In this document: in pieces, positions 21,163 to 32,284 of the stretch | Layout: each line of letters opens with the position of its first letter | Position numbering within the stretch: the stretch's first letter is position 1 | Assembly (NCBI GenBank): GCA_030323885.1 | Contig: CM059188.1 | Coordinates: forward strand, 110,023,263-110,087,262 | Direction: 5' to 3' | Length of the DNA stretch: 64,000 nt | DNA from: Branchipolynoe longqiensis | Taxonomy: Eukaryota; Annelida; Polychaeta; Phyllodocida; Polynoidae | Notes under the pieces: model-generated | Told to the model about the DNA's origin: nothing | The model's database searches: none | The model's input: the letters and a program-made list of their open reading frames with translations, nothing else | Made by a program: the position numbers and the translations under genes

Positions 21163-21866
21163 TCATGACGCAGGATCCGAATTGGGGTAAAGAATATGGC
21201 CACCAGGGGTCACTGTAATCTGCACGTTGTCGTACGGAGAGCCCCCAACTGCCGGGGGCGCCACGTGACCTGGGGGTGTGACGTCACCGTTGTTGCTGGG
21301 CTCGGCGTGCAAGTCAACCAGTGTGCTCGACGCCGACGGGCGGGGGACTGGCGACGGGCCGGGGGCTACCGGGGTCGGCTCAGCCAGCTGTTCATTGGCG
21401 ACGAGCGGGCTGGTGTCCCCAATGCCGGCCCCCCACAGACTAAGAGGCCCGCGGCGCACCGCGTGCCACTTGTTCTGGTTGCGATGGTGCTGCTCGTCGC
21501 TGTCCGAGTGCTCGATGATGCTCGGCACCGACGATGACTGCGGCAACACGCCGCCAGTCACCAGCATCGGACTCAGGTCGTTGTAGGACCGGGTCCGGCG
21601 CGCCCCCGGCACCTGCAGGCCGGGCGGCCCGTTGATGCTGACGGCGGAGTTAACACTGATCAGGTCGTGGTTGACAGTGACAATGCGCGGTGCGGAGAAG
21701 ATGACAGCAGCGCGATGCGCCTCGACCTCGCACGTCGTGCTCAAGCAGGACCAGTAGTTGAAGCAGTCCTCTTCGGGCGTCGACTCAAAGTAATCCATGT
21801 GGGTGGCATGGCTTTCCATGCTGCCTTTCTTCGAGCCTGATTCCGTAGAGGCATCAAAGAGGGCAA
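21163..21866 (-). CDS. MFSD12: MFSD12-like exon 10 (long C-terminal tail)
   Basis: After a strong acceptor (CCTTTCAG) this 704-bp exon begins with two bases that complete the codon left open by the donor at 24,288, and runs to TGA at 21,163-21,165. It encodes about 235 residues: acidic/serine stretches (DASTESGSKKGS, FESTPEEDCF), then Pro/Ser-rich low-complexity sequence. No membrane segment is seen, so it would be a cytosolic tail. It is GC-richer than its surroundings. It might instead be the last exon of another transcript, but the phase match favours MFSD12. Confidence 0.6.
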
Positions 21867-21869
21867 CTG

Positions 21870-22600
21870 AAAGGATTACCGACGCGTCAACACTTAGGCT
21901 GTGTATCCATAGACTGTGTGTCCCTTGTTGGTGTATCCCTTTGCTTCGTGTTCGCTTGTGACCTTGTGATGCGACACACAGACAAAGAAACCTGTGTTTT
22001 GCTTAGTGGCCATTCCCATAGGTTGTACCCAGGGATCGTATGGCCTTGTGCACGACACGTGGGACATAGTGACCGGGAATATAGAGAATGAACATGTTCA
22101 TTGTCTGGGTGGCGCATCACAAGGTCACAAGCAAACATGCCACAAGGGAACATGCCACAAAGGAAAAGTCTATGGATGCACTGCTTTACACAGCAAAGGC
22201 CACTACTCGGAATATCGGATCCATTCAGATGCTAGCTTTCACAGCATCCAATCAGAGGGTATCTTTTTTTTGTAGTCCTCAGACCCAATGCAGTACTCCC
22301 CAAAACTTGGAAAACTCCCTGAATCTCAGTTTGTTGCTTTTGTCTTGTCGACATGCTTCTTCAGTTGCTTCTAAAATTGTGAATTAAAAATAACAGATCC
22401 CTCACCCTACCCCAAACTCAGATCCAAGCCTTCCCCCACCCTCCTTTTGTTGTTGTTTTTAAATGGAGAAACCAAATACTTGATCAAAGGGGCGGTGCTA
22501 GTTACACATTATATGTCTAAATGCTCAATGTTCTTGTTTCTCCCTTTTGCAGTTCCAAAAATATGTAAAACGAGAATCCTCTGTTAAATAAACACACTGC
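21870..22600 (-). other. MFSD12-like last intron, left part
   Basis: No further exon seen. Contains non-repeated DNA apart from a few short open frames. Confidence 0.45.
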
Positions 22601-22602
22601 AT

Positions 22603-23188
22603 GTGTCTACATTCTATTGCTGATTTTTAGAAGTATAATATCAAGAATATAGCCTGTTCTCTGTGCAGAACCCCTATGTATGCACTCATATGACACCTAA
22701 TGTCTTTGTAAGGTAGTCAGGGGCGTAGCTAGACCTTTAACGATGTGTACTCTAATTTCGGCAGGGGGTTTAGGGGGCTGCTGAAGCTTAAGCTGGCGGA
22801 TTTTACACATTTTAGACTTGAGTTTTCGACACTCCGGACTACTACATACCTCTCCCCCCTCCCCCTCCCCTCCCCTCCCCCTCCCCTCTCTCTCTCTCTT
22901 TATTATATTTTTCGCGCGTACGCCTAGCTACGCCCCTGGTAGTATCGTACTGGATCCTACGTTCTGGGTCATGAGCTAGCTTGGTTCCCCGCCACAGTCA
23001 GGTAAACCTTAGGCTTGGCAGAAAGCATTAAGTCATCTGGACCAGTGTAGATGTTTTTCCTTGCATGTGCTACTCTGTGGCGGACCTTAGGTGGCATATG
23101 AGTGCATACAGAGGGGGTTCTGCACAGAGGACAGGCTATATTCTTGATATACTTCTAAAATCAATTATAGAATGTAGACACATGCTAT
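22603..23188. repeat. Inverted-repeat pair (foldback-like)
   Basis: Arms at about 22,603-22,702 and 23,093-23,188 are inverted copies (TAGAAGTATAATATCAAGAATATAGCC pattern; GTGCAGAACCCCCT). Between them sit a hAT-like miniature element and part of a D-family element, so the arms may be one element opened by insertions. Confidence 0.6.
22718..22938. mobile_element. hAT-like MITE, CAGGGGCGTAGCTAG ends
   Basis: 221 bp with TIRs CAGGGGCGTAGCTAG. The CAGGGG start is typical of hAT elements. GTAGT flanks both sides, compatible with part of a target duplication. The same right end occurs alone at about 16,013-16,030. Confidence 0.75.
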
Positions 23189-23545
23189 GTGATACACACC
23201 AGTGTGTTTATTTAACATAAATTGTTGTTATATTGTGCAATACTTATGTACCGGCATTTCACTTTAAGAGTTTGATTTGAATCATGTATGTTTAAGGAAT
23301 ATACATATCAATCAAGAAATAGATGCCGGGATTGGTATGTTATAGGCTTAATGCCTTGATGGGCTTAGTTATGGGCTTAGCGCCTTGATGGCACCGCTGC
23401 AGAGTACCACACGACATGCAGAGGAACACCTACACTGGTCCCTCCCTACATGTTTTTCATATATGGTCCAATTCCGATCCAATTCCAATTCTTTTATTTT
23501 GGTCCGGTGACGTAATGCTTTGTGCCACCAAGCTAAGTCATGAGC
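22976..23545. mobile_element. D-family TIR element, rearranged copy
   Basis: Has the TAGCTTGGTTCCCCGCCAC start, the AGGCTTGGCAGAAAGCATTA block and the inverted end GACGTAATGCTTTGTGCCACCAAGCTA. Its interior contains one arm of the 22,603/23,188 inverted repeat. Confidence 0.65.
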
Positions 23546-23890
23546 GTACTCCACACGGGGTATGCAACGGTGGGAAGGTCACGTGACTGGCTTTCATCTA
23601 GTCAATTGGTGTACTCAACAACTCCAGGACTAGTCCTACACACTCGTGACCAGCTATGTTAAATTGGGATATTTGATAGATAACACACGGTGATGTTATA
23701 AATCAATGTTTACGAATTACATAGCTGTGACTGATATCTATATTTACCGAGTAAAATTCCAGTCCTTCGTTTTAGTGTTGCCTCAATGTTTAATATTTGA
23801 CTTGAAGAAGATTGATGGATGCCGATACCAGTTAACAGTCTTTTTGGCTAAAAGAATATAGGGACTTTAGATATGTAATTAGCAAACAAG
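23546..23890. other. MFSD12-like intron DNA
   Basis: Nothing recognised. Confidence 0.4.
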
Positions 23891-24221
23891 TAAAGCTTGT
23901 TTTATTTAACGACGGCCTCTAGAGCATGTTTAAAAAAAAATTGTATCATCGGCTATTGGACATCAAAGATATGGTCATTCTGACATATTTCTTTAGAGGA
24001 AATCCGCTGCTGCCACATAGGCTACTCTTTCCGATAAGCAGCGAGGGGTCTTTCCCACAGACAGGACAGCACATACCCCACAGCCTTTAATGAACCAGTT
24101 GTGGACCACTGGTTGGTATGGAAAATAACCCAAATTGCAAATGGGTGCACTGAGAAGGATCGATCGGATTACCGACAACTTCACAGGTGGACATGCTACT
24201 GCCTCAGCTACATCCCGATCC
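23891..24221 (-). repeat. SINE S3 (tRNA-derived)
   Basis: Read on the minus strand the head is tRNA-like: GTAGCTGAGGCAGTAGC (A box) and GGTAATCCGATCGATCC (B box), followed by the body with CCACTGG, GTGGGAAAG and ATCGGAAAGAGTAGC. A second copy is at 52,833-53,227. The pattern resembles a SINE widespread in molluscs and relatives (memory). It begins 11 bp beyond the stop codon of the short MFSD12 form. Confidence 0.8.
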
Positions 24222-24232
24222 CCATATGTAAT

Positions 24233-24422
24233 TTACATGTACAGCCCCCATTCCCTTTCGCTGTGTTTATTATAATAAACTGGAGTACCTTGGTACCGAA
24301 GCTTGCCCAGTTTGGTAAGCACTAGTGTGACGAGAACCAGGGTAGCGGCTGCTGCAAATCCGCCTACCACGGCAGTAAAGATGTACCGATAGTACAGCTG
24401 ATCATGTGGTAGGTCGCCAGAT
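24233..24422 (-). CDS. MFSD12: MFSD12-like exon 9, intron-retained (short form)
   Basis: The same exon read through the donor at 24,288: it adds 18 residues (GTPVYYNKHSEREWGLYM) and stops at TAA 24,233-24,235. This gives a protein of 474 residues, close to the usual MFSD12 length. Confidence 0.55.
24289..24422 (-). CDS. MFSD12: MFSD12-like exon 9 (spliced form)
   Basis: 134 bp from acceptor TTATTACAG to donor G|GTACTC. It encodes the last membrane helix (YIFTAVVGGFAAAATLVLVT) and the start of the cytosolic tail, leaving one base for the codon completed by exon 10. Confidence 0.7.
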
Positions 24423-24495
24423 CTGTAATAAGACAATATTAAACTGAGAATAATCGTTTTTATTATATATTCTTTCCTGTTGGTACGTTAGTTGA

Positions 24496-24823
24496 TTAAA
24501 GCTGCAGAGTCCGATTAAGCATACCATTTTTTAAACCAAAGCACTGACCTCGATTTGATTCTACATATCTAATGTAGATACTGATGCATTTATTAAGCAT
24601 TTGTTGCTCATAGAAGGGCCTGCTGAGTCAATTTAATCAAACCTGTTACCACTGGTTACTGCATAATTTAATTTATCATGTTGCATTTCAAATATCTCCA
24701 AAGTTAGCCATTTAAATTCAAAGTTACCGCAAACTAAAGTAAGGTAGATTATAACAATCAACATAATATATTTGTCTCAGAAAAATGGCCGAAACTCAAA
24801 ACCATCGGACTGTGCAACTTTAA
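24496..24823 (-). mobile_element. M1-family TTAA element
   Basis: Minus-orientation copy, TTAA at both ends and terminal repeat CATCGGACTGTGCAACTTTAA on the right. Confidence 0.85.
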
Positions 24824-24867
24824 GCAAGGGCATTTTCAATCGAGGTCAATTGTTCTTTCTCATTCCT

Positions 24868-25022
24868 CTACTCCTCGACTTATCCTAGTAATGCCGAATG
24901 ACAGGCTAGGTAGCAACACACATACATCTTTAAGCCACTAGTTTGACTCGGCTAGGGTTCGAACCCACTACCTACCAAAACGGGAAGCGGACGCTCAAAT
25001 ACTTCGGCCACTCCGTCTGGTT
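24868..25022 (-). repeat. SINE S1 fragment (head half)
   Basis: Contains the tRNA-like head in reverse: GGTTCGAACCCACTACC, CGGCCACTCCGTCTGG. Confidence 0.75.
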
Positions 25023-25024
25023 AG

Positions 25025-25535
25025 TTAAAGTTAAATGGTCCAATGAAACCAAAACACTTACCTACATTTGATTCTATATATCCAACTTAGGTACTGGTGC
25101 ATTAAATAAGGCGTTGGGGCAGCATATACAGAATAATCAGTAAATTTATGACCCTATCCCTTTGGACACCTACTTTGAAGCAGCCATTAGGCAGGGAGGC
25201 CACAAACCAATTAGGTCAATCTTGTGACCTTATTACTCATCCTCATTCCCAGTACCATATATGGCATCAGTCAGGTTCCAGACTACCTACACATTAACAG
25301 GTCATTCCTCATCACGTGACTATCGCAAGATGTGAATCTGGGCCACAACAATAAGGCTTTTGACAAGCTTGCTGATATGATTTTCGATTCTTTCAGCTCA
25401 AATTGCTCCAAAACTAACCATTTTTCATGCAAATGACTTTGGAATAATGAATAGTAGGGTATAATAAGTCAACCTGATATATTTATCTAAAAAAGTGTGC
25501 AAAAATTTGAACGTCATCGGACTATGCAACTTTAA
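25025..25535 (+). mobile_element. M2-family TTAA element
   Basis: 511 bp, TTAA at both ends. The TIR is the M1 terminal repeat with small changes (AGTTAAATGGTCCAATG; CATCGGACTATGCAACTTTAA), but the interior is unrelated to M1. Other copies: 27,968 and 39,474. Confidence 0.85.
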
Positions 25536-25859
25536 TATTGATATTATAACACACAAAACACATTTAGTAGGACTCGAGTAAAAAAAAAAAATCTAAATAT
25601 GTCACCTATTTTCGGGGACACTTTGGTGAGATTCATCCAAGTTAACAAGTCTTGTGCCTTAAATTCTCATAGTAAAATTTGATTATGTATTAATGACATG
25701 TGGTAATATACCAATTCTTGCTTGAATTTGGTAATTTAATATACTTATAGAGAATGGGACTGGTTTTGAATATCAATAGTCATGTACTATTGAGATATTA
25801 TAAAACCGGAATGTGATATTGGATTGGTTGTCACAAATGTGAGAGGTCCATGTATACCA

Positions 25860-26052
25860 CAGTAAAACCTCTCTAAATCGACCGACCATTGGACCAACCT
25901 TAAACGGTCCATTTAGGGAGGTGGGAGGTTTAGGTGTTTAAAAAAAAAAGTTACAATGGTATTGTATGGGTGATCGTTTGGGACCCAAATATAGCAATCA
26001 GTATAGGGGAGTGGTCAATCTGTGGAGGTGGTCGGTTAGAGAGGTTTTACTG
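25860..26052. mobile_element. pogo/Tigger-like MITE
   Basis: 193 bp with TIRs CAGTAAAACCTCTCTAAATC. The CAGTAAAACCTC start is typical of the pogo branch of Tc1/mariner. A second copy is at 41,622-41,818, flanked by TA. Confidence 0.8.
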
Positions 26053-26185
26053 TAGTTTGTTATCAGTTTAAAAGAGGTAAGAGGAGCACACGTTCAGAAA
26101 GTATGTAAATGATAGATCACTGACATACCCTCTAATGTTAACATACTTACAAATTACCATAACTATATACAGTTGAATTTTGTTT

Positions 26186-26362
26186 GTTTGTTGTTTTATG
26201 TCCTAGCAACATCTAAGGTCATATCAGGACGGGTACCGACTTGTGGCAGTACGTACTCATGGCGATTTTATAGTGCTGCCCCACTGGGAAATCAGGCCGC
26301 CGGCACCATGACCCGACATCCCACTCAGTCACATTATCCTGACACCGAGCTAACCAGTATAT
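26186..26362 (-). repeat. SINE S1 fragment (3' half)
   Basis: The body and tail of S1; the tRNA-like head is missing. Confidence 0.8.
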
Positions 26363-26701
26363 ACAGTTGAAAGATCAATGTCTATTCAAAGGATTACATA
26401 TTTTGAAAGAGGGAAAAAAACTAAAGAAAAAGCAAATTCAGGGGGGGGGGGTGTTTAGATAGTGACGACCTCATTGGTATGTTCCAGTTGCCATCATCAC
26501 GAATGAAACTCGCTCCTAGTATGTATCATCACAACAACTATATCAGATAAATGTTTTTGTCAGATTTCTTTATCCTGAAGGTGAAAGCAGTCGCCGGACG
26601 AAAAGGTGTTCGGATGTAGATGACTGAACTAAGTATCGGAGATGCTTATTTGCGACATTACGGCAGCTGCGATTTTAAATAATTAAAATCCCACCACTTA
26701 C

Positions 26702-26790
26702 CCTTTAAGTTGATTTATGACAAGAACGGCGATTCCAGTCATTAACCTATCCACGATACTCATTGATGTGAAGACAAACCCTCCAGAATC
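26702..26790 (-). CDS. MFSD12: MFSD12-like exon 8
   Basis: 89 bp, acceptor TTGTCCAG, donor GTAAGT. It encodes DSGGFVFTSMSIVDRLMTGI and further residues, matching the family segment NSGAFVYGSMSFLDKVANG. It starts in phase 0 and leaves two bases. Confidence 0.85.
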
Positions 26791-26842
26791 CTGGACAAGG
26801 TAACAAGTAATGATTGGTTAATGATCAATATGGTTTCTACAA

Positions 26843-27080
26843 AAGAAAAAGCGTGTTTTCTTGAAGATTTATACTGCCTATCATAGATAAGTCTGGATAG
26901 TCTTGTTTTCACCATTAGAGAGTTGGTCGATAGAAAGCCGAAGCATACACTTTTACCGACCCAAGGGATTTTTAACCTCCCACACCACATAGACATGGTA
27001 TGAGAGCAACTGGCCTTTGATGATGCTGTAAATTATATACAGTGGTGGAAATCAAAATTGGCAGAGGTGATGGCATGATG
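26843..27080 (-). repeat. SINE S2, headless copy
   Basis: Reverse copy of the body of the S2 SINE at 35,449-35,755 (GGGATTTTTAACCTCCCACA, TCATACCATGTGT block). It lies only 52 bp from MFSD12 exon 8. Confidence 0.75.
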
Positions 27081-27085
27081 TCTTA

Positions 27086-27966
27086 GTTAATATATAGAAG
27101 TTATTAAACTGACAAATTAAGCAAAAGTGTGCTTGGAGAGCATTTGTTGGAGTACAGCTGCAGTTTCAGCAGCCTATATCGATCTCTTTAAAACATTGAC
27201 CAATAAACCAACATGGAGCTGGCAAGCACTGGTTAATTAAAAACTATGTTGTGTAAGTGTGCGCCTTTTGTAACTACACATGTGCCTTATTATGTGCTGC
27301 TAACACTAACAGTGCCGGTGTGAGATACTATTTTGTAACTCCCCAGTCACTTTATTATGCACAATACAGCGACTTCCCCTATCATATTATGACTTCCCAC
27401 CAAGTTTCTTTTCATAAATGCTTAATTCTTTTCTAATGTGAATTAATTGTTGCTTTTGGTTAAAAGAATCACTATATGAACACAAAATTGTTATTTCAAA
27501 CAAACCATCTTCTATCATATGCATATATGAGCCTGTCTCAAAAGGTGCTAGCTCTTTGTTTTTGTGTCCATAGTAACAATTGACACAAAACGGCACAGAA
27601 ACGGTTACACTGAAAACACAAGGACATTTGCTTCAAATCAATATGTATTCTATTGGGATTATGAAATACCATGTAAAAAGCAAATCAGTTTATCCTGAGC
27701 AAATGCATAAGTAGATAGTATGTTGATCGTTACTATGGACAAAGTTTTGTCCCAAATTGCTTAGCACCTTTTGAGACAGTCTCATATACATCAACATACA
27801 TGAAAATGAGTAATTATATAGATCATGTTTTTAAATAAATATTCTTTTGCCCCCCCCCCCCCTGCCCGCCGGGTGATAGAGTTACGGTTATTTTTTTGAA
27901 GAGCCAATATATCCCCTAACCCACCACAAAGATCCATTGACAATCCCACAGTATGATAGTTGCTTT
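27086..27966. other. MFSD12-like intron DNA
   Basis: Contains a half-copy of the M4 foldback family (GTGTGCTTGGAGAGCATTTG, about 27,127-27,200) and two inverted CATTTTGAGACAG-like blocks around 27,535 and 27,765. No exon seen. Confidence 0.5.
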
Positions 27967-27967
27967 A

Positions 27968-28500
27968 CTAAAGTTGCATGGTCCGATGAAACTCCTTTTT
28001 TTTGTCCAAACCAAAACACTACATTTGATTCTTAATATCAAACTTAGATATTGGTGCATTAACTAATTATTTGGGACAGCATATAAAGAATAATCAGTGA
28101 ATTTATGACCTCATCCCTTTGGGGCACCTACTTTGAGACAGTCATTAGACAGGGAGGCCACTACCCAATTAGGTCAATTATTAGCCTTGCCCTCCTAAGT
28201 ACCATGTCGCGGCATTGCTGTCAGGTTCCAGGATTAATAGGTCAGCCAACATCACATCGCCATGGCGAGATGGGAGTCTGGGTCATAGCCATGGGAGTTT
28301 TGGCAAGTTTGCCAAAATTATTTTGGATTCTTTCAGGTCAAATTACTCCAAGATTAGCAATTCTTCATCAAAGTTACTCGGGACTAATGAATAGTAGGTT
28401 ATAATATTCAACTGGAGCTATTTATCTAAAAAAAGTAAACACCCCAAAACCATCCATAACAAGGCAAAAATTCAAAATCCATCCGACCATGCAACTTTAA
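27968..28500 (+). mobile_element. M2-family TTAA element
   Basis: About 533 bp; left end CTAAAGTTGCATGGTCCGAT (first base of TTAA changed), right end ATCCGACCATGCAACTTTAA. Confidence 0.8.
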
Positions 28501-28590
28501 TCATAATAAAGTGACTGTGGAGTCACTTTAATTATGGGAGTCAGAAAAATGATCTTACACCGGCGATTTGGGGACGCTGGTTGTGCTTAC

Positions 28591-28773
28591 CGTGTTCTGG
28601 CCGACGACTGCTTGTGCAATGGTGAGTGAGGAGAACGAGGTGACGGCGCCACCGGCTCCCAGCAGCACGGCCATACCGAACGTCTGCAGCTCCAACTCCG
28701 GCCACGTGACACGCACAAACCACGCCCATAGCGCCACGCCCCCGACCAACACCACGCCCACCACGTACGTCAC
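28591..28773 (-). CDS. MFSD12: MFSD12-like exon 7
   Basis: 183 bp, 61 codons, phase 0 at both ends (acceptor GTGGCAG, donor GTAAGC). Two hydrophobic helices: VVGVVLVGGVALWAWFV and MAVLLGAGGAVTSFSSLTIA; the second matches the family motif VLLGAGCATILVTSLAM. Confidence 0.88.
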
Positions 28774-28801
28774 CTGCCACGACCAGGCAGCGCAAGTGTG
28801 T

Positions 28802-28996
28802 GAGCATTATGCGACTGAATCGGATATGGGGTGCCACAGTTTGGGCTGCAGCATTATGCGACTGAGTCGGATATCGGGTGCCCAAGTTGGAATGCAGCAT
28901 TATGCGATTGAGGCGGATATTGGGTGCCCCAGTTGGATTGCTGCAGCATTATGCGACTGAGTCGGATACCGGGTGCCCCAGTTGGGCTGCAGCATC
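28802..28996. repeat. 46-49-bp tandem repeat, four units
   Basis: Units start GCATTATGCGACTGAGTCGG and contain GGGTGCCCCAGTTGG. It lies 28 bp upstream of exon 7's acceptor side. Confidence 0.85.
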
Positions 28997-28999
28997 ATA

Positions 29000-29338
29000 T
29001 AGGCGTTGGGAAAATTTTCAAAACCAAATCAATTATCTAGATTTGATTCTACATATGTAACTTAGACACTGATGCACTTATTAAGCATTTGTTTCTGCAT
29101 AGAAGGGAATATGGAGGTAATTTAATAGAACCTGTTACTGTTGAAGCCTATGGTGTCAGAGTTTTGGCATGCTTGTGGAAACTAATTTGACATGTTTGCA
29201 CTTCAAATATCTCAAAAGTTAGCCATTTAAAATAAAAGTTACTTTAAAGTAAAGAAAAGTAGATTATAATGATCAACCTAATATATTGATCTCCGAAAAA
29301 TGAGAGAAACTGAAAACCATCGGACTATGCAGCTTTAA
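29000..29338 (-). mobile_element. M1-family TTAA element, one end lost
   Basis: Minus-orientation copy; right end CATCGGACTATGCAGCTTTAA present, left end truncated near 29,000. Confidence 0.75.
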
Positions 29339-29370
29339 TGAACGGCTTGATACATAATAAACAATCGTAC

Positions 29371-29463
29371 CTTAGCACTTGCACAATGGGCAAGCGGCCT
29401 GAGTGCAAGGGGAGCGAACGTCGAACCAAGATGCGCAACAAATGGAACCATTACCAGGTAGGT
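29371..29463 (-). CDS. MFSD12: MFSD12-like exon 6
   Basis: 93 bp, 31 codons, phase 0 (acceptor CTGCAG, donor GTACG). It encodes TYLVMVPFVAHLGSTFAPLA and continues to CASAK, a membrane helix followed by the loop that MFSD12 has before its GRN/MTYF segment. Confidence 0.85.
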
Positions 29464-30089
29464 CTGCAGTGGAATTTAAGTAACAGTTACTTTGATTGCT
29501 TAGCGCCGTGTTTAACAAACCCCAATTTAACTAACATAATTAATGGGGGGAAATGCAAAGTTGATCAATTTATTTCTTAATTTAATCTGATAAAAAAAAA
29601 GTTTAATTATGCATGTTGGCTGCAGGCTAGCATGGGTAATTTGCACACGAGGCGCTGTTCTATTTTAGGTTACCTGCTGAATCTCACTATGGCTGCTTGG
29701 TCACTTCTCCGCGGGTCGCTGCATGGACAACTTCGCTCACCCACCCTCCCACCCACTTCTCAACGGTTTGAGCGCTGTACGGGTCATCTACCCTTCTGGC
29801 TGCTCAGATGTTTGTCCGATGAACACCGATACCAGAAACATTTACTGCACTGAATTGCTCTTGACTGCTCGGTCCCTGGACCCAACTGAACTATCCTACT
29901 CAACTGCTTCTCGGTCTTGATCTATTTTGTTGTTAAATAAATACAATTAAACTATATTTTGCCTTTCTTCCCGTTTTGTCCGAGTGTGTGAATTGCTTTA
30001 AGATGTATCACTACTAGTACCTCGCTCAGTTGGAGCCAGAATAGATATATAATTTAATCTAATTAAAGAAATTGTAGCTATTGGAGGTT
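29464..30089 (-). other. MFSD12-like intron DNA
   Basis: No exon or shared repeat recognised apart from short open frames. Confidence 0.45.
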
Positions 30090-30378
30090 TATGCCCTGGC
30101 AAGATCTAACATCATATCAGGATGCGTACCGACTTGTGCACAGCGCACTCATAGCGACTTAATAGTGCCGCCCCACTGGGAGACCAGGCTGCTGGCACCA
30201 TGACCCAATTTCCCACTCAGTCACATTATCCTGATAGAGCTAACTAGTACTTGCCCTATCCTAATAATGCTGAGAGCCAGGCTTGGTAGAAAGATTGGTT
30301 TGACTCGACTCGGATTAAAACTCCCGATCGTCCACACGGGAAGCCTGCGCTCTACCGATTCGGCCACTAGATCTGGTA
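30090..30378 (-). repeat. SINE S1
   Basis: A nearly complete reverse copy, ending in the head GCTCTACCGATTCGGCCAC. Confidence 0.85.
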
Positions 30379-30476
30379 AAAAAAGTTTAATTACTTTAAA
30401 ATTAGGTATCTATTCTAGCTCCAACTGAGCAATGTACTACTAGTAGTGATAATACTGAAACATAACTGATGCTTGG

Positions 30477-30525
30477 GTACACCTTAGATGTTGCTAGGAC
30501 GTAAAACCCAAACAAACAACAACAG
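30477..30525 (+). repeat. SINE S1 3' tail fragment
   Basis: CTTAGATGTTGCTAGGACGT and the CAAACAAACAAC tail. Confidence 0.6.
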
Positions 30526-30565
30526 CCTTCATACTAGTCAAGCAAAAGGCACCCATGTTTCAAAG

Positions 30566-30616
30566 TTGGTTGGTGGAGTTTTACGTCCTGGCAACATCTA
30601 AGGTCATATCAGGAGT
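30566..30616 (-). repeat. SINE S1 3' tail fragment
   Basis: GGTTGGTGGAGTTTTACGTC to TCATATCAGGA. Confidence 0.7.
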
Positions 30617-30654
30617 TTCAATGTAACACTTGTGTAATAAATAGAATCTATATG

Positions 30655-30931
30655 CATGGAAAAAAAAGCGGAAATGCTGATATTCTCCCATAGGTTTAGC
30701 ATTGTCAGAGAATCGCGGAAAATTCCCGGAAGTTGGGTTTCATATATATTTGTATATGCTGATAGTGCTGCATCGTTTGAAGCATGTATTAGTAGTGGCG
30801 CTTGGAGCATTTATTAGTAGTATACACTGATAGTGCTGCGGAGTCTGCACCACATATTAGTATATGCTGATGGTGCTGTGGGATTGAAAAATCCCGGAAA
30901 TCCGCGAAATCCCGGAGATCTTTCATCCCTG
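30655..30931 (-). mobile_element. hAT-like H2 MITE, one end decayed
   Basis: Ends in CTTTCATCCCTG; shares the CCCATAGGTTTAGCATTGTC and ACTGATAGTGCTGC blocks with 45,925-46,341. Confidence 0.75.
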
Positions 30932-30962
30932 TATATGAATAACAAATGGAATAGAGACGCAC

Positions 30963-31055
30963 CTTATTCATGCCTAGAGTGTGTCCGACAAACAGAGGAA
31001 GATACATGACAGCCACGTTACTGGAAATCCTCGTAAACATGTGCAGGAACACCAC
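30963..31055 (-). CDS. MFSD12: MFSD12-like exon 5
   Basis: 93 bp, 31 codons, phase 0 (acceptor TTGCTTTCAG, donor GTGCGT). It encodes VVFLHMFTRISSNVAVMYLP and further, matching the family helix VGILYMTTRLIVNLSQTYMAMYL. Confidence 0.88.
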
Positions 31056-31258
31056 CTGAAAGCAACAACCAACGACGCTTTGTAAAATATTGTATACCAA
31101 CTTGTATAGTGTAAGCCAGGCATGGAGATGTTGTATAGTATATACCATGCTTGAGAGCTGTCACGGCTGGCTGCATCTGCCAGAGGGGTACCCAATTGGA
31201 GGCCAATTGAAGGCTAAGTGTAGGCCAATTGGGGATGAGGCAGCCACAGGGTATATAA

Positions 31259-31545
31259 CCACATCCCCGTTCAGAGTACACCTCCGAGTCGATTCCGAGA
31301 TGGCTCTGAGATGTCTTTTTGGCCTATATGTGTTCAGGTTATGCCTCGGAGTCGCCTCGGAGACGACTCGTTTTCAGACGAGGCAAAAGGTGCCTCGAAA
31401 ATGGGTGCCAAATTCAATGGTTTCAGCCAATCAGAGCTCTTCTTTTCAATTGCAAATGGCTGCACCCTATGGAGGCCGCCATTTTCGAGGCATCCGCCAG
31501 CTAAAGTCCTTGAAACTAGCGCGACATCTGGAATATCTCCAAAAC
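31259..31545 (-). mobile_element. Diverged copy of the CGTCTCGGAG TIR family
   Basis: Shares CTTTTTGGCCTAT, CTCCGAGACG-type blocks, AATCAGAGC and ATTTTCGAGGC with the element at 44,235-44,538, in the opposite orientation. The outermost ends have decayed. Confidence 0.65.
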
Positions 31546-31882
31546 GCCCCCAATAACTTAATGATTTAAAAACCATTACCGTTAAAAAATAAATAAAGGA
31601 CCCTTTTCGCTACCTACCTTGACACTCAGCATTACTAGGATAGGGCAAGAAGCAGCAGAATAAGGAAGATCATTTTCCATGCTTAAAGTTTCCCTGCTGA
31701 ATCAACGAATGTGGAACTCCCTATGCCGTGCCGGCCCTTATTTTCCCCGGAGTGACTATTGTCATGGTACCCTGTCCCTAGCGCAAGATTCTATAGTCAC
31801 AGTACCATGAAGACAGTAGATTATTCTACAATCACAGTTCCGCTCAGGGTTAGGGTTAGATAATTTGGGTAGGCATTGACTG

Positions 31883-32198
31883 TAGGCTTTGGATCTAAAA
31901 GAACGGTGCCATGATACTAGACTGCCAATCTATATCAAGGGAACTGTGATGCTAGACTGCCGCACTGCTGTCTCAGTAATATGATTTTAGAATATCCTTC
32001 TTTCGCAAAGGTACCGTGACAATAAAGGCATCCCCATTGGTCTGAATGTGGCAACCTTTGGATCTAAAAGAACAGTACTGTCATGCTAGACTGCCGATCT
32101 ATATCAACGGTACCATGTCGCTAGACTGCCGGACTGCTGTCATGGTACCGTGATTTTAGAATATCCTTCTCGGCACTGTATCGTTACAATAGAGGCAT
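31883..32198. repeat. About 165-bp tandem duplication
   Basis: Two copies starting GCTTTGGATCTAAAAGAAC (31,888) and CCTTTGGATCTAAAAGAAC (32,055), each with TATATCAA.GG, CTAGACTGCCG and TGATTTTAGAATATCCTTCT. Confidence 0.75.
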
Positions 32199-32284
32199 CC
32201 TTATTTTAAACCCTCAAAAACCAACTGGAAATGCTTATACGCTTATACCCCCCCCCCCCCAGATATACTGCAAACAAGTGGTAC

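Noticed and set aside
26760..26996. 78-codon minus-strand frame overlapping MFSD12 exon 8
   Set aside because: It is the S2 SINE plus exon 8 in the wrong frame; exon 8 is fixed by phase and family match.
28541..28900. 119-codon alternative frame over MFSD12 exon 7
   Set aside because: Wrong frame; the 61-codon exon between GT-AG sites matches the transporter family and both neighbouring phases.
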